Assembly (NCBI GenBank): GCA_964607515.1
Contig: CAZSKU010000003.1
Location: forward strand, 82,229 to 146,228
Direction of reading: 5' to 3'
DNA: 64,000 nt
Origin: UBA6080 sp964607515
GTDB lineage: Bacteria > Fermentibacterota > Fermentibacteria > Fermentibacterales > JCC-6
In this document: positions 15,644 through 23,594 of the stretch, piece after piece
Position numbering within the stretch: position 1 is the stretch's first letter
How the letters are laid out: each line of letters opens with the position of its first letter
Position numbers and translations under genes: made by a program
The notes under the pieces: model-generated
The model's input: the letters and a program-made list of their open reading frames with translations, nothing else
What the model was told of the DNA's origin: nothing
Database searches by the model: none

Positions 15644-16636
15644 CTATATCCGGGGAGGCTGCTGCACCTGCTGCATAAGTCCCTGGAGCATCATGGCGGC
15701 GGGGATGGTCTGGGTGGCGGGCCCTGGCATGAGGTCTTCGGCCCCCTCCATAGCGAACCCGGTCACGAAGATCGTTCCCCCCTCCTCGGCGGGATCAATG
15801 GGATCCACGGAAGCTTCAGCCAGCGGGAAAATCGGGAGTTCGCTGCTGAAGGCCAGGCTTATGGTGCCTTCGTCGGGGTGGGTGATCGCCAGGGTGACGC
15901 AACCCATGTTCCGGCCGCCGACGGCGATCTCTTCATGGTCCAGAAGGAACTCCGCCTCCTGGACCTGGTCCATGAACTCCTGGAACTCGGGATCCGGCTC
16001 AGCGTTCATGCCGGCGGTGGCCTGGCTGAACAGATCCGGGTTTTCGGCGATCATCTGTTCCACCAGTTCCGGAACGCCGGCCATGTCCAGGGCTATGATC
16101 TGCTCGCCGTCCTTGATACGCACCATCTTGATGGCACGGATCATGGTGAGCATCCGCTCCGGGTCGTCCCGGGGGATGAAGAGGGCCGAGGGGTCGCCGC
16201 CCTCGAGGTTGGCCTGGATCCATTCGGACGGGTCGTCGCCCATCTCCCGCATGAAATCCTGCATCTCGACCCGGAGACCGTCGAACATTGCCTGGTCCAC
16301 GAGAACCTGGATAACGTTGTCCTCCAAGGAGAACTGGTACCACAGGCAGGTCACGCCCTGCACATCCTCGCTGCTGATCACGGCCACCGACATCTCCCCC
16401 TCGGAGGTGTCGCTGCCGTAGGAAATCCACTGTCCCGGGGCGGGTGCGGGCATCTCGTCCATCACCGCCACGAAGTCCTCCGAGGCTTCACCGAGCACCA
16501 CGTCCAAATCGCCGCTCACGGGCTCATCCGCCGGGGGGGTTTCGGGGGTCGCCGGAACCGGCTCCTCCCCGCAACCCGACGTCCACAGCGCCGCGGCAAG
16601 CACCAGCAGCAGCGGCATCGTCCTTCTGAGAACCAT
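15644..16636 (-). CDS. Lipoprotein of unknown function (330 residues)
   Basis: The protein starts MVLRRTMPLLLVLAAALWTSGC, a clear lipoprotein signal with lipidated Cys22, then an acidic Pro/Glu linker (EEPVPATPETPPADEP). The body is acidic, with one predicted globular domain rich in Met and Asp/Glu (for example YGSDTSEGEMSVAVISSEDV, AIKMVRIKDGEQIIALDMAG). It ends in a Met/Gln-rich tail (AAMMLQGLMQQVQQPP). I do not recognise a family; the size and beta-rich character could fit a LolA-like or carrier fold, which is speculation. The start ATG 16636 has AAGGAGAAGGA directly upstream. A terminator follows the gene. Confidence 0.75.
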   Translation of the reverse strand: MVLRRTMPLLLVLAAALWTSGCGEEPVPATPETPPADEPVSGDLDVVLGEASEDFVAVMDEMPAPAPGQWISYGSDTSEGEMSVAVISSEDVQGVTCLWYQFSLEDNVIQVLVDQAMFDGLRVEMQDFMREMGDDPSEWIQANLEGGDPSALFIPRDDPERMLTMIRAIKMVRIKDGEQIIALDMAGVPELVEQMIAENPDLFSQATAGMNAEPDPEFQEFMDQVQEAEFLLDHEEIAVGGRNMGCVTLAITHPDEGTISLAFSSELPIFPLAEASVDPIDPAEEGGTIFVTGFAMEGAEDLMPGPATQTIPAAMMLQGLMQQVQQPPRI

Positions 16637-16694
16637 TCCTTCTCCTTTCATGGAAGACATGCAGGGTCTGCAGTCGGTTTCCTCAGCCACGGGC

Positions 16695-17237
16695 CTACTC
16701 GTCCACCTCGATCTCCAGCAGAGCGTAGACCGGAAGACCCGTTTCCCTGAGCCTGGAACTACCTCCCAGGGTGCGAAGGTCAATTATGAAAGCGGCGGCA
16801 ACGGGAGCCGATCGGTCCATCCTGATCAGCTCCGCCGCCGCGGCGGCGCTGCCTCCGGTGGCCACAAGGTCGTCCACCAGCAGCACCCTGCTGCCCCGGG
16901 GAACCGCGTCGACGTGCATTTCCACGGCGCCGCTTCCGTATTCCAGTGTGTATTCCCTCCTGTGGGTCCTGGCGGGAAGCTTGCCCGGCTTCCTGACGAG
17001 AATCAGGGGCAGGTTGCGCCGGGCGGCCAGAACCGCCCCGAATACGAATCCCCTGGACTCTATCGCCGCCACGGCGTCGTACTCCAGGTCTCCCAGCATC
17101 TCCTCGAGCCGTGAAACCGCGTCGTTCAGGGCGCCCGGGCGGGTAAGCAGGGTGGTTATATCCTTGAACTGGATTCCGGGAATGGGGAAATCCGGAACAT
17201 TCCTTATGAGCCCCGCCAGTTCTTCAACTGTGTGCAT
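16695..17237 (-). CDS. apt: Adenine phosphoribosyltransferase
   Basis: Apt converts adenine and PRPP to AMP. The 180-residue protein has the family N-terminus (IRNVPDFPIPGIQFKDITTL), AAIESRGFVFGA and the PRPP-binding motif VLLVDDLVATGGSAAA. I placed the start at ATG 17237, where homology begins, preceded by GAGGGGG. It overlaps the 3' end of the frameshifted LOG-family gene by 14 bases. Cytoplasmic purine salvage, complementing purH in this window. Confidence 0.96.
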   Translation of the reverse strand: MHTVEELAGLIRNVPDFPIPGIQFKDITTLLTRPGALNDAVSRLEEMLGDLEYDAVAAIESRGFVFGAVLAARRNLPLILVRKPGKLPARTHRREYTLEYGSGAVEMHVDAVPRGSRVLLVDDLVATGGSAAAAAELIRMDRSAPVAAAFIIDLRTLGGSSRLRETGLPVYALLEIEVDE

Positions 17238-17690
17238 CAAGCCCCCTCTCGGCATTTTCAACGAAGACCGCCATCTCCTCGACAGTGCAAGCGGGCGTGA
17301 CACCGGGCACCGAAGCCCAGTCGCCCATGGCGCAGACCGGTCTGCCTGCCTGCAGGGCGAAGGCGATTTCCGAAAGCGTTCCGTAACCGCCTCCCACGGC
17401 GCACACCGCGAAACCCGACAGAACCACCGCCCGGTTCCTGACGGAACCGGCGCCGGTGGCTATCCTGATCTGGACGAAGGGATTCGCCTCCCCGGGATCG
17501 TCGCCGGGCAGGATTCCCACTGTGAGACCGCCCCGGGAGGAGGCTCCGCGCAGGCCCGGGCCATCACGCCCCCCAGTCCCCCGCATACAACGCCGTAACC
17601 GGCTTCCGCCAGCTTTTCACCCAGCTTCCGGGCGGCATCCAGATGGGCAGATGATGCGGACGCCCCCCCAATGATGCTCACAAGCTTCAT
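17224..17690 (-). pseudogene. LOG-like / TIGR00725-type nucleotide-binding protein, interrupted by a frameshift
   Basis: The first part, starting at ATG 17690 with GGAG five bases upstream, reads MKLVSIIGGASASSAHLD and GYGVVCGGLGGVMARACA, the typical N-terminus of this Rossmann-fold family. The continuation lies in another frame: GGLTVGILPGDDPGEANPF, SVRNRAVVLSGFAVCAVGGG and YGTLSEIAFAL, ending at 17224. Between GGVM and GGLTVG 29 bases are found where 30 would keep frame, so one base is missing near 17535-17550 (within GAGCCTCCTCCCGGGG). No classical slippery heptamer is visible. It may be a true mutation, an assembly error or, less likely, recoding. The family includes cytokinin-riboside monophosphate hydrolases and uncharacterised relatives. 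Confidence 0.75.
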
Positions 17691-17708
17691 CCGCACTCCG
17701 GAGGAGAT

Positions 17709-17786
17709 TGGTCGGGGCGAGAGGATTTGAACCTCCGGCCTCCTAGTCCCGAACCAGGCGCGCTAACCGGACTGCGCTACGCCCCG
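17709..17786 (-). tRNA. tRNA-Pro (CGG)
   Basis: The minus strand folds as a standard cloverleaf: acceptor CGGGGCG/CGCCCCG, anticodon stem CCTGG/CTAGG around loop TTCGGGA (anticodon CGG), T-arm with TTCAAAT, and an encoded CCA. It sits between the small membrane-protein gene and the LOG-family gene. Confidence 0.93.
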
Positions 17787-17805
17787 ACCGCAACAGGACT
17801 GAAAT

Positions 17806-18330
17806 CTACAGAAGAAAGCCCAGCGCCGCAAACACCCCGGAAACGATAAGGGTCACCACGGCTCCGGCCGCCGCAACCCCCAGGGCTATGGCCGGCAGGG
17901 CGAGCCTTCGGGGGATTCCGAAGAGGAAAGCCGCCACGCTTCCGGTCCAGGCGCCGGTCACCGGAAGGGGTATCGCCACGAAAACAGCCAGGCCCAGGGC
18001 CCTGTACTTCAACACTTTGGCTCCCGCCTTTCTCCTGGTCCTGTCGAACAGCCACTGGAAAAAAGCTCTGAAGGGCTTCCAGCGGGAAAGGAAACGGCTT
18101 ACCGGATCGAGAAACCAGAGAATGAAGGGAACCGGAATCATGTTCCCGGCCACCGCCAGCAGGTACACCTTCCACCATGGCCACGCCCAGGTGTCGGCCA
18201 TCACGGTCATGGCCACGGGAATGCTCCCCCGGAGCTCTGTAATCGGCAGGCCGGAGATGAGAAGCATCACCAGTTCCCCCGGAACTCCCGAGAGCCATCG
18301 AATGACCGACAGCGCGGCGGTCTCACCCAT
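17806..18330 (-). CDS. Small multidrug-export-family membrane protein (COG2426 type)
   Basis: The 174-residue protein has four to five hydrophobic segments and the conserved family motif LISGLPITELRGSIPVAM near the N-terminus, then WWKVYLLAVAGNMIPVPFILWFLDP and AIPLPVTGAWTGSVAAFLFGI. This matches the family annotated as small multidrug export protein; transport has not been shown for most members. The start is ATG 18330, eight bases inside the end of pcm; TTG 18348 is an alternative. Inner membrane. Confidence 0.8.
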   Translation of the reverse strand: MGETAALSVIRWLSGVPGELVMLLISGLPITELRGSIPVAMTVMADTWAWPWWKVYLLAVAGNMIPVPFILWFLDPVSRFLSRWKPFRAFFQWLFDRTRRKAGAKVLKYRALGLAVFVAIPLPVTGAWTGSVAAFLFGIPRRLALPAIALGVAAAGAVVTLIVSGVFAALGFLL

Positions 18331-18970
18331 TCCAGCCGGCCTTTCCAAGAAGGGGAACGAAGGCGCAACTGAAGGAGTTCCGTTCCTCCATGCCTCCGGG
18401 TCCCTTCCTCAGCACCCTGAATGCCTGGGTGTTCCTGTCCCCCACGGGTATCCCCGCCAGACCTCCGGGCTTCAACTGCTCCTCCAGCCCCCCGGGGAGC
18501 GCCGGAGCGCCGGCGCTGTAAAGCAGTGCGTCGTACGGGGCCGAGGACGGCCAGCCCCGGGAACCATCCCCGAAATGGACCACGGCGTTGTTCACCCCGA
18601 TCCTGTCGAACAGGGACCTGGAAGCATTTGCCAGTCCAAGCACCATCTCCACGCACACCACCCTGTCGAAGAGTCTCGAGGCCACCGCCGCCAGGTATCC
18701 GCTGCCGCTTCCTACCTCGAGCAGGATTCCCCCGAAGGAATCAGCCACCCCCGAAAGCATCCTCAGCACCGTGGCCGGCTTGCTGATGGTCTGGCCGAAG
18801 CCGATGGGCAGCGCCGCGTCGGTGTAGGCCAGGTGGGCGAACGCCGGGCTCACGAAAAGGTGCCGGGGAGTGTCCGCCATTGCTGCCGCCACCCGGGAAT
18901 CAGCCTCGGGAAAGAGGTCTCTCAGCCGCCGTGCCATGTCCCTGGCGGCGGCCAGATTCAGCGGTTCCAT
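18323..18970 (-). CDS. pcm: Protein-L-isoaspartate O-methyltransferase
   Basis: This 215-residue SAM-dependent methyltransferase repairs isoaspartyl residues in aged proteins. It shows HLFVSPAFAHLAYTDAALPI, GFGQTISKPATV and the SAM motif LLEVGSGSGYLAAVAS, followed by VNNAVVHFGDGSRGW and LKPGGLAGIPVG. The start ATG 18970 has AGGAGAAGC before it, and lies just after the terminator that follows tRNA-Pro (GGG). The C-terminal FSCAFVPLLGKAGW fits the family end. Confidence 0.92.
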   Translation of the reverse strand: MEPLNLAAARDMARRLRDLFPEADSRVAAAMADTPRHLFVSPAFAHLAYTDAALPIGFGQTISKPATVLRMLSGVADSFGGILLEVGSGSGYLAAVASRLFDRVVCVEMVLGLANASRSLFDRIGVNNAVVHFGDGSRGWPSSAPYDALLYSAGAPALPGGLEEQLKPGGLAGIPVGDRNTQAFRVLRKGPGGMEERNSFSCAFVPLLGKAGWNG

Positions 18971-18983
18971 GCTTCTCCTGTTG

Positions 18984-19008
18984 GAAAAAGAGGCCCGAAG
19001 GCCTCTTC
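18984..19008 (-). terminator. Rho-independent terminator after tRNA-Pro (GGG)
   Basis: On the minus strand GAGGCC-TTCG-GGCCTC is followed by TTTTTCC. The UUCG-type tetraloop makes it stable. It lies between the tRNA and pcm, so pcm needs read-through or its own promoter. Confidence 0.85.
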
Positions 19009-19014
19009 CTCCAA

Positions 19015-19091
19015 TGGTCGGGGCGACTGGATTCGAACCAGCGACCACTTGAACCCCATTCAAGTGCGCTACCGGACTGCGCTACGCCCCG
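19015..19091 (-). tRNA. tRNA-Pro (GGG)
   Basis: The cloverleaf has acceptor CGGGGCG/CGCCCCG, anticodon stem CTTGA/TCAAG around loop ATGGGGT (anticodon GGG), T-arm GGTTCGAATCC and an encoded CCA. Acceptor and D-arm are almost identical to the nearby tRNA-Pro (CGG), which suggests a local duplication. Confidence 0.93.
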
Positions 19092-19105
19092 GCGGAGCCA
19101 CAATC

Positions 19106-19501
19106 CTAATCCTGCCCTGAACCGCCGTCAACCTTCATGGGGTCGCGGCCGAGGATGCCTATGATCTCTCTGATCTCCGCCGCCACGGAGTCCAGAAGGG
19201 CGTCACCGGGGGCTGCCTGGGAGGGCTGCCCGGGCTCCAGTTCCAGGGCCATCTGGCCGTGTTCCCTGCGGATATCCTCCAGCTTCTTCCGGGCGCCCTC
19301 AATGGTGTATCCCTCCTCGTACAGCAGTTTCTTGATGTACTGAAGGGTCCTGACGTCGCCGGGCCGGTAGACCCGATTGCCCGCCTTGTTCTTGTGGGGA
19401 TTGAGCATGGGAAAGGCTGTCTCCCAGTACCGGAGGACGTGGGGCTTCAAGTCCAGCATCCGGCAGACTTCGCTTATCGGATAATAGAGCCTCTCGGTCA
19501 T
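19106..19501 (-). CDS. MerR-family transcriptional regulator
   Basis: The 131-residue protein has an N-terminal winged helix with MerR signatures: YYPISEVCRMLDLKPHVLRYWE, NRVYRPGDVRTLQYIKKLLYE and EGYTIEGARKKLE. The remainder is an acidic helical tail ending in a short segment that could dimerise. No metal-binding Cys cluster is present, so the inducer is unknown. The gene is coupled to the J-domain gene (ATGA at 19498-19501), an arrangement recalling HspR with DnaJ, though HspR-specific features are not evident. tRNA-Pro (GGG) follows within 15 bases. Confidence 0.87.
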   Translation of the reverse strand: MTERLYYPISEVCRMLDLKPHVLRYWETAFPMLNPHKNKAGNRVYRPGDVRTLQYIKKLLYEEGYTIEGARKKLEDIRREHGQMALELEPGQPSQAAPGDALLDSVAAEIREIIGILGRDPMKVDGGSGQD

Positions 19502-20307
19502 TTTCCGCGGCCTCCGAAGAGTTTCTTCCAGATCGGGGCTTTCCGGCCTTCCAGCCGGCCGAGTTCCTCCAGTGCCTTCATGGCCCCCTCATGGTCTTCC
19601 TGCCATGACAGGGCGTTCTCGAGACTCTTTCTGGCCATGGCGAACTGCTCGGCCTTCATGTAGACCCTTCCCAGCATGACGTGGTTTTCGGGGTTGAAGT
19701 ACTCCGCCTCGCACGCGCTCTTGAGAAATTCCGCCGCCTCCCGGAGCCTTCCCCTGCCCTCGGCGGCCATGGCCTGAAGCCTTCTCACCTCGGGATCCCT
19801 GGGGAATGTCATGGCGGCCCGATTCAGCAGGTCTCCGGACCTCCAGAAGTCGCCTTCCCGGATCATCCTGCCGGCGGCGGACTTCAGCCTCGCCAGGGTC
19901 GCCGGAGGCATGGCACCTCCGGTGGCCTGACCCTCCTTGGGTCTCGGCCTGGCCGGCTTCACCGGCGTTGGAGCGGCCGCTTCCTCCTCCGGGGGCTTGT
20001 CCTCCGACGGCTCTGGCGCAGGCGCCCTGCGGGGCTCCGGAACCCGGGTGATAACGGGTTCCGGCTCCCAGGGAATCGTGTCGGCTATCTCCTCGTCGTA
20101 CTTCCGTCTCTCCTGGGAATCGCTGAGCACCAGATAGGCCTCGTTGATCCGGGCGAACTTGGCCACGGTTTCCGGGGAGTCGCCGGCAACGTCGGGATGG
20201 AGCTTTCTGGCCAGCTGGAAGTAGGCGTGGTCTATGGCCTCCCTGGAGGCCTTCCTGCCGATTCCCAGCACGTGGTAGTGGCTGCCGTAGGACTCCTCCC
20301 CGGGCAT
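19498..20307 (-). CDS. J-domain protein with TPR repeats
   Basis: Residues about 8-72 form a J-domain (HYHVLGIGRKASREAIDHAY, then KLHPDVAGD with the HPD motif that stimulates Hsp70, and AYLVLSDSQERRKYDEE). A Pro/Glu/Ala-rich linker covers about 75-135. The C-terminal half contains TPR-like helices (FWRSGDLLNRAAMTFPRDPE; NPENHVMLGRVYMKAEQFAM; ARKSLENALSWQEDHEGAMK). It lacks the Gly/Phe and zinc-finger regions of DnaJ, so it is a specialised Hsp70 co-chaperone. The tail KKLFGGRGK is basic. Cytoplasmic. Confidence 0.85.
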   Translation of the reverse strand: MPGEESYGSHYHVLGIGRKASREAIDHAYFQLARKLHPDVAGDSPETVAKFARINEAYLVLSDSQERRKYDEEIADTIPWEPEPVITRVPEPRRAPAPEPSEDKPPEEEAAAPTPVKPARPRPKEGQATGGAMPPATLARLKSAAGRMIREGDFWRSGDLLNRAAMTFPRDPEVRRLQAMAAEGRGRLREAAEFLKSACEAEYFNPENHVMLGRVYMKAEQFAMARKSLENALSWQEDHEGAMKALEELGRLEGRKAPIWKKLFGGRGK

Positions 20308-20309
20308 CC

Positions 20310-21737
20310 CTACCTCAGCAGGGTGAAGGCGCTTCCGGCTGAAACTCCGTTCTCCCGGGCCACGATGTGGTACACTCCGTTGGCGAGCTCCGAGGGCACG
20401 GTCCAGACGCCCTGTCCCGACAGCCTCGCCACCATCCTGCCCGCGATGTCCATCACGAAAACGTCAGGCGAGGAAAAGCCCGATATCTCGTAGGAAAGCA
20501 GAGAGGACACGGGGTTGCGGGATACGGACACCGCCGGTTCCGCAGCTCCGCCCATTCCGGCGGTCTCGGTGTCGGTGATGCCCACGCTGCCCAGGAGGTT
20601 CATGCAGATAAGCTTGTTCATGAAGCGGCATTCCAGGTTGTTGGTGACGATGAGGGTGGTGTCGTTCTGGGAGCCCCAGAAGCCGTTGTCGTCAACCTCG
20701 GGGGTGAAGAAGAACATGCCCTGATCGCCGTACTCCCAGTCGCAGGCGTCGCCGTTGGATGGGTAGCTCAGAACTTCGTAGCACCTTCCCCATTCGTAAC
20801 CGATGGGACCGGCCATCTGGGCGCCCCAGCTCTGGAAGGTTGCCTGGTCGGGGGTGGGCTGGTTGTTGTACCCCCAGGGGTAGATGAGGTATCCGCCGTA
20901 GGTGTGGTAGTTGAAGCCTCCCAGGGGAGCCAGTTCTTCCATGAGCTCGCTCAGGGCCTGGGTTTCGGGCTCCGAGAAAGGAGCGGTACCCCTGTAGGTC
21001 TCGCTGTAGGGGCTGGGGCTTGAACCCTGGTCGTCGTAACCCCACATGTAGCTCCAGTTGCGGTTCAGGTCTATGCCGGTGCCCAGGGTCCAGTTCATGT
21101 TCTTCCTGTGGTTCGGGGCGCCGCTGGGAAGGTTGTAGTAGTAGGCGTCGATGTTCACCATGGGCACGAAGTATATCTGGGCGTTGTCCAGTATGAAGGT
21201 GGCCATGGTGTCGCTGCCGTATTCGCTGGTGAGCCACTGGGCGAAATCGATCACCGCGGAGTTGCCCCCGGGTTCGCGACCGTGGGTCAGGGCGTTGAAA
21301 AGGATGACCGGTGCGTCGTCCCCTGCGTTGGTTATCCGGACGTGGTAGATGTCGCGCCCCTGGTAGGAGGTGGCGAAGGCGGTCGGGGTGTCGACCATGT
21401 CACTGGATTCCGCCAGGCCGGCCCAGAAGGCGTTGTTCTCGTTGGGGCCGTAGTAGTAGCCGAACTCGTTCCTGGACCCCGGCATGGGCTGGGCCCACTC
21501 CTCGGGGAGCACCCTGGCATCGGGATGCTTTTCCAGCACGGAATCCAGAAAACGGTCCTCCACCATTATATCGACAAAACCCCCGCTCCGGCTGCTGCTG
21601 GCTATGTCGTAATCAAATGAGGCGATGGCCGAAAAATCGGAGTCCGTAAGGGCGGGGATCCTCACCAGACGCCAGGCGGAGGCGGCGGGGGTCAGAATCA
21701 GAAGCAGGGTGAAACAGATTGTAGCGCAACGGTTCAT
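20310..21737 (-). CDS. Secreted M14 zinc carboxypeptidase with C-terminal sorting domain
   Basis: A signal peptide (MNRCATICFTLLLILTPAASA) precedes a zinc carboxypeptidase domain: zinc ligands His152 and Glu155 in ALTHGREPGG, GIDLNRNW for substrate carboxylate binding, His278 in NYHTYGGYLIYPWGY, and the catalytic Glu347 in FFFTPEVDD. The last about 80 residues (PAVSVSRNPVSS, VFVMDIAGRMVARL, PSELANGVYHIVARENG) are a Por-type/FlgD-like C-terminal module, suggesting type IX-like export or surface anchoring. Size (475) fits. It starts divergently from rpsT. Confidence 0.9.
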   Translation of the reverse strand: MNRCATICFTLLLILTPAASAWRLVRIPALTDSDFSAIASFDYDIASSSRSGGFVDIMVEDRFLDSVLEKHPDARVLPEEWAQPMPGSRNEFGYYYGPNENNAFWAGLAESSDMVDTPTAFATSYQGRDIYHVRITNAGDDAPVILFNALTHGREPGGNSAVIDFAQWLTSEYGSDTMATFILDNAQIYFVPMVNIDAYYYNLPSGAPNHRKNMNWTLGTGIDLNRNWSYMWGYDDQGSSPSPYSETYRGTAPFSEPETQALSELMEELAPLGGFNYHTYGGYLIYPWGYNNQPTPDQATFQSWGAQMAGPIGYEWGRCYEVLSYPSNGDACDWEYGDQGMFFFTPEVDDNGFWGSQNDTTLIVTNNLECRFMNKLICMNLLGSVGITDTETAGMGGAAEPAVSVSRNPVSSLLSYEISGFSSPDVFVMDIAGRMVARLSGQGVWTVPSELANGVYHIVARENGVSAGSAFTLLR

Positions 21738-21753
21738 CTCATCCTCCTGAACA

Positions 21754-21782
21754 TTGACAAACGGGCGCGAAACGAATAGTTT
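21754..21782 (+). promoter_or_regulatory. Probable promoter of rpsT
   Basis: A perfect -35 TTGACA at 21754-21759 is followed, 17 bases later, by TAGTTT at 21777-21782. An imperfect inverted repeat (GGGCGCGAAAC and GTTTCGCCC, about 21763-21787) overlaps the -10. Confidence 0.55.
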
Positions 21783-21802
21783 CGCCCTTCATACGTGTAT
21801 AC

Positions 21803-21820
21803 CCCCGGCGCGCCCCGGGG
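21803..21820 (+). promoter_or_regulatory. GC-rich leader hairpin upstream of rpsT
   Basis: CCCCGG-CGCGCC-CCGGGG followed by TTT forms a six-pair stem inside the predicted rpsT leader, 36 bases before the start codon. It could act in autoregulation by S20 or simply stabilise the leader. Confidence 0.35.
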
Positions 21821-21856
21821 TTTCAGACTCGGCAATACTGTGAAAGGAGCCGTTCT

Positions 21857-22111
21857 TTGGCAAGGAGCAGGCAGTCGGTCAAGAGACACAGAACCGACAT
21901 CGAGAAGAGACTTCGCAACCGCAGCAAGCTGAACAGACTCCGCACCGCGTTGCGCAGGGCTTCCGAAAGTGAGGCTTCCGAGGACGGAACCGCCGCCCTC
22001 AGAAAGGCCCAGAGCCTTCTGGACAAGGCCGGACGCACCAGACTGGTCCATCCCAACAAGGCCCGAAGGATTCAGAGCCGGATGGCCGCCAAGGCTGCTT
22101 CGGAAGCCTAG
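21857..22111 (+). CDS. rpsT: 30S ribosomal protein S20
   Basis: This 84-residue, very basic protein (ARSRQSVKRHRTDIEKRLRN, SKLNRLRTALRRAS, then VHPNKARRIQSRMAAKA) matches S20, which binds 16S rRNA early in 30S assembly. The start is TTG at 21857, with AAGGAG seven bases upstream; S20 often uses a weak start in other bacteria, linked to autoregulation. It is monocistronic: its own promoter precedes it and a strong terminator follows. Confidence 0.95.
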   Translation: MARSRQSVKRHRTDIEKRLRNRSKLNRLRTALRRASESEASEDGTAALRKAQSLLDKAGRTRLVHPNKARRIQSRMAAKAASEA

Positions 22112-22124
22112 ACGTCCGAAATCC

Positions 22125-22157
22125 CGGGGGGCGCTCCGGCGCCCCCCGTTTTCTTTT
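22125..22157 (+). terminator. Rho-independent terminator of rpsT
   Basis: A ten-pair stem (GGGGGGCGC/GCGCCCCCC closed by C-G) with loop TCCG is followed by TTTTCTTTT. It lies 14 bases after the rpsT stop. Confidence 0.92.
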
Positions 22158-22175
22158 CCGGACTGACTCCGCTTC

Positions 22176-23594
22176 TCAGCGCACCCCCGGGGATATCTCG
22201 CTGGCGCCTCCGGGCAGGTCTTTCACGGTGAAACCCAGTGCCTCCAGCCGCACCCGCATGGCGTCGGCCTCGGCAAACAGCTTTCTGGTCCTCAGGGCGT
22301 ACCTGGCTTCCTGAAGCACTTCACACAGCCCGGGCAGCACCGGGGCTTCGGAAGCTCCCCGAAGCCTCAATCCCAGGGCCTCCCCCGCGAGGGAGTCCAG
22401 GATGTCCCCCATCAGTTCCCCTCCCCCTTGCCCGGAATCCAGCAGTGCGTTCCCCGCCCGGACGAAATCGAAGAGGCAGGCCAGCGCCTGGGGAGTGTTC
22501 AGGTCGTCGTCCATGGTTTCGCGGAAGGCTTTCCCGGTGGCTTCCGCCAATTCCCGGGCCTCCCGGTCCGGACCGCCGGATACGGTCGTCAGCCTGTTCC
22601 TGAAAACAACCAGCCGCTCCAGGGCGCTTCGGGCGCTGGAGAGCCCCTGGTCGCTGAAATCCAGGGGGCTTCTGTAATGGCTTCTCAGGATGTACAGCCT
22701 GACCACCATGGGATCGTAGCTTTCGAACAGGTCCCGGAGCAGGGTGAAGTTGCCCAGGCTCTTCCCCATCTTCCTTCCGTCCACGGTGACCATGTTGTTG
22801 TGCAGCCAGAACCGGGCGAAGGGCTTCCCCGTGGCGGCCTCGCTCTGGGCGATCTCGCACTCGTGGTGGGGGAAGGAGTTCTCCAGCCCTCCCCCGTGGA
22901 TGTCTATGGTGTCCCCGAGATACCTCATGGCCATGGCGCTGCACTCCAGGTGCCAGCCGGGGTAACCGGAACCCCAGGGGCTGTTCCAGCGGAGCAGATG
23001 TCCCGGTTCCGCCTCCTTCCACAGGGCGAAGTCCCGGGGGTCGTCCTTGTCGAAGGCGGTCTCCACCCGGGTGCCGGCCACGGCCTCATCGCCGGTCCTG
23101 CCGCTCAGTCTTCCGTAGCCGGGAAAGGAGGAAACGTCGAAGTAGACGTTGCCGCCCCGGACGTAGGCGTGCCCCTTTTCCAGAAGTGTTCCAACCAGTT
23201 CGATCTGCTCGGGTATGTGCCCGGACGCCCTGGGGGAGATGTCCGGCCGGAGGTTGTTCAGGGCGTCCATGTCCCTGAAGTAGCTGGCGGTGTACTTCTC
23301 GGCGACCTCCATGGGCTCGAGCTTCTCCAGGGACGCCTGCCGCTGGAGCTTGTCCTGCCCCTGGTCTGCGTCGTCCGTCAGGTGCCCCACGTCGGTGATG
23401 TTCTGGACGTACCTTACCCGATAGCCGGATCTCCTGAGCCATCGCACCAGCACGTCGAACCCGACGTAGCTCTTTCCGTGGCCCAGATGGCTGTGGCCGT
23501 AGACCGTGGGTCCGCAGACGTACACTCCGGCGAAGGGCGGGTTCAGAGGAACGAACTCTTCCTTCTCCCTGGAAAGGGTGTTGTAGAGCTTCAC
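22176..23594 (-). CDS. cysS: Cysteinyl-tRNA synthetase
   Basis: This 472-residue class I synthetase charges tRNA-Cys. It shows GVYVCGPTVYGHSHLGHGKSY (zinc Cys and HIGH-like HLGH), GWHLECSAMAMRYLGDTIDI, HGGGLENSFPHHECEIAQSE with further zinc ligands, and KMGKS in place of KMSKS. The start is GTG 23594, which overlaps the trpS stop as GTGA. The gene is the last of the long operon coming from 33 kb. The cognate tRNA-Cys lies at 35.8 kb. Confidence 0.96.
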   Translation of the reverse strand: MKLYNTLSREKEEFVPLNPPFAGVYVCGPTVYGHSHLGHGKSYVGFDVLVRWLRRSGYRVRYVQNITDVGHLTDDADQGQDKLQRQASLEKLEPMEVAEKYTASYFRDMDALNNLRPDISPRASGHIPEQIELVGTLLEKGHAYVRGGNVYFDVSSFPGYGRLSGRTGDEAVAGTRVETAFDKDDPRDFALWKEAEPGHLLRWNSPWGSGYPGWHLECSAMAMRYLGDTIDIHGGGLENSFPHHECEIAQSEAATGKPFARFWLHNNMVTVDGRKMGKSLGNFTLLRDLFESYDPMVVRLYILRSHYRSPLDFSDQGLSSARSALERLVVFRNRLTTVSGGPDREARELAEATGKAFRETMDDDLNTPQALACLFDFVRAGNALLDSGQGGGELMGDILDSLAGEALGLRLRGASEAPVLPGLCEVLQEARYALRTRKLFAEADAMRVRLEALGFTVKDLPGGASEISPGVR

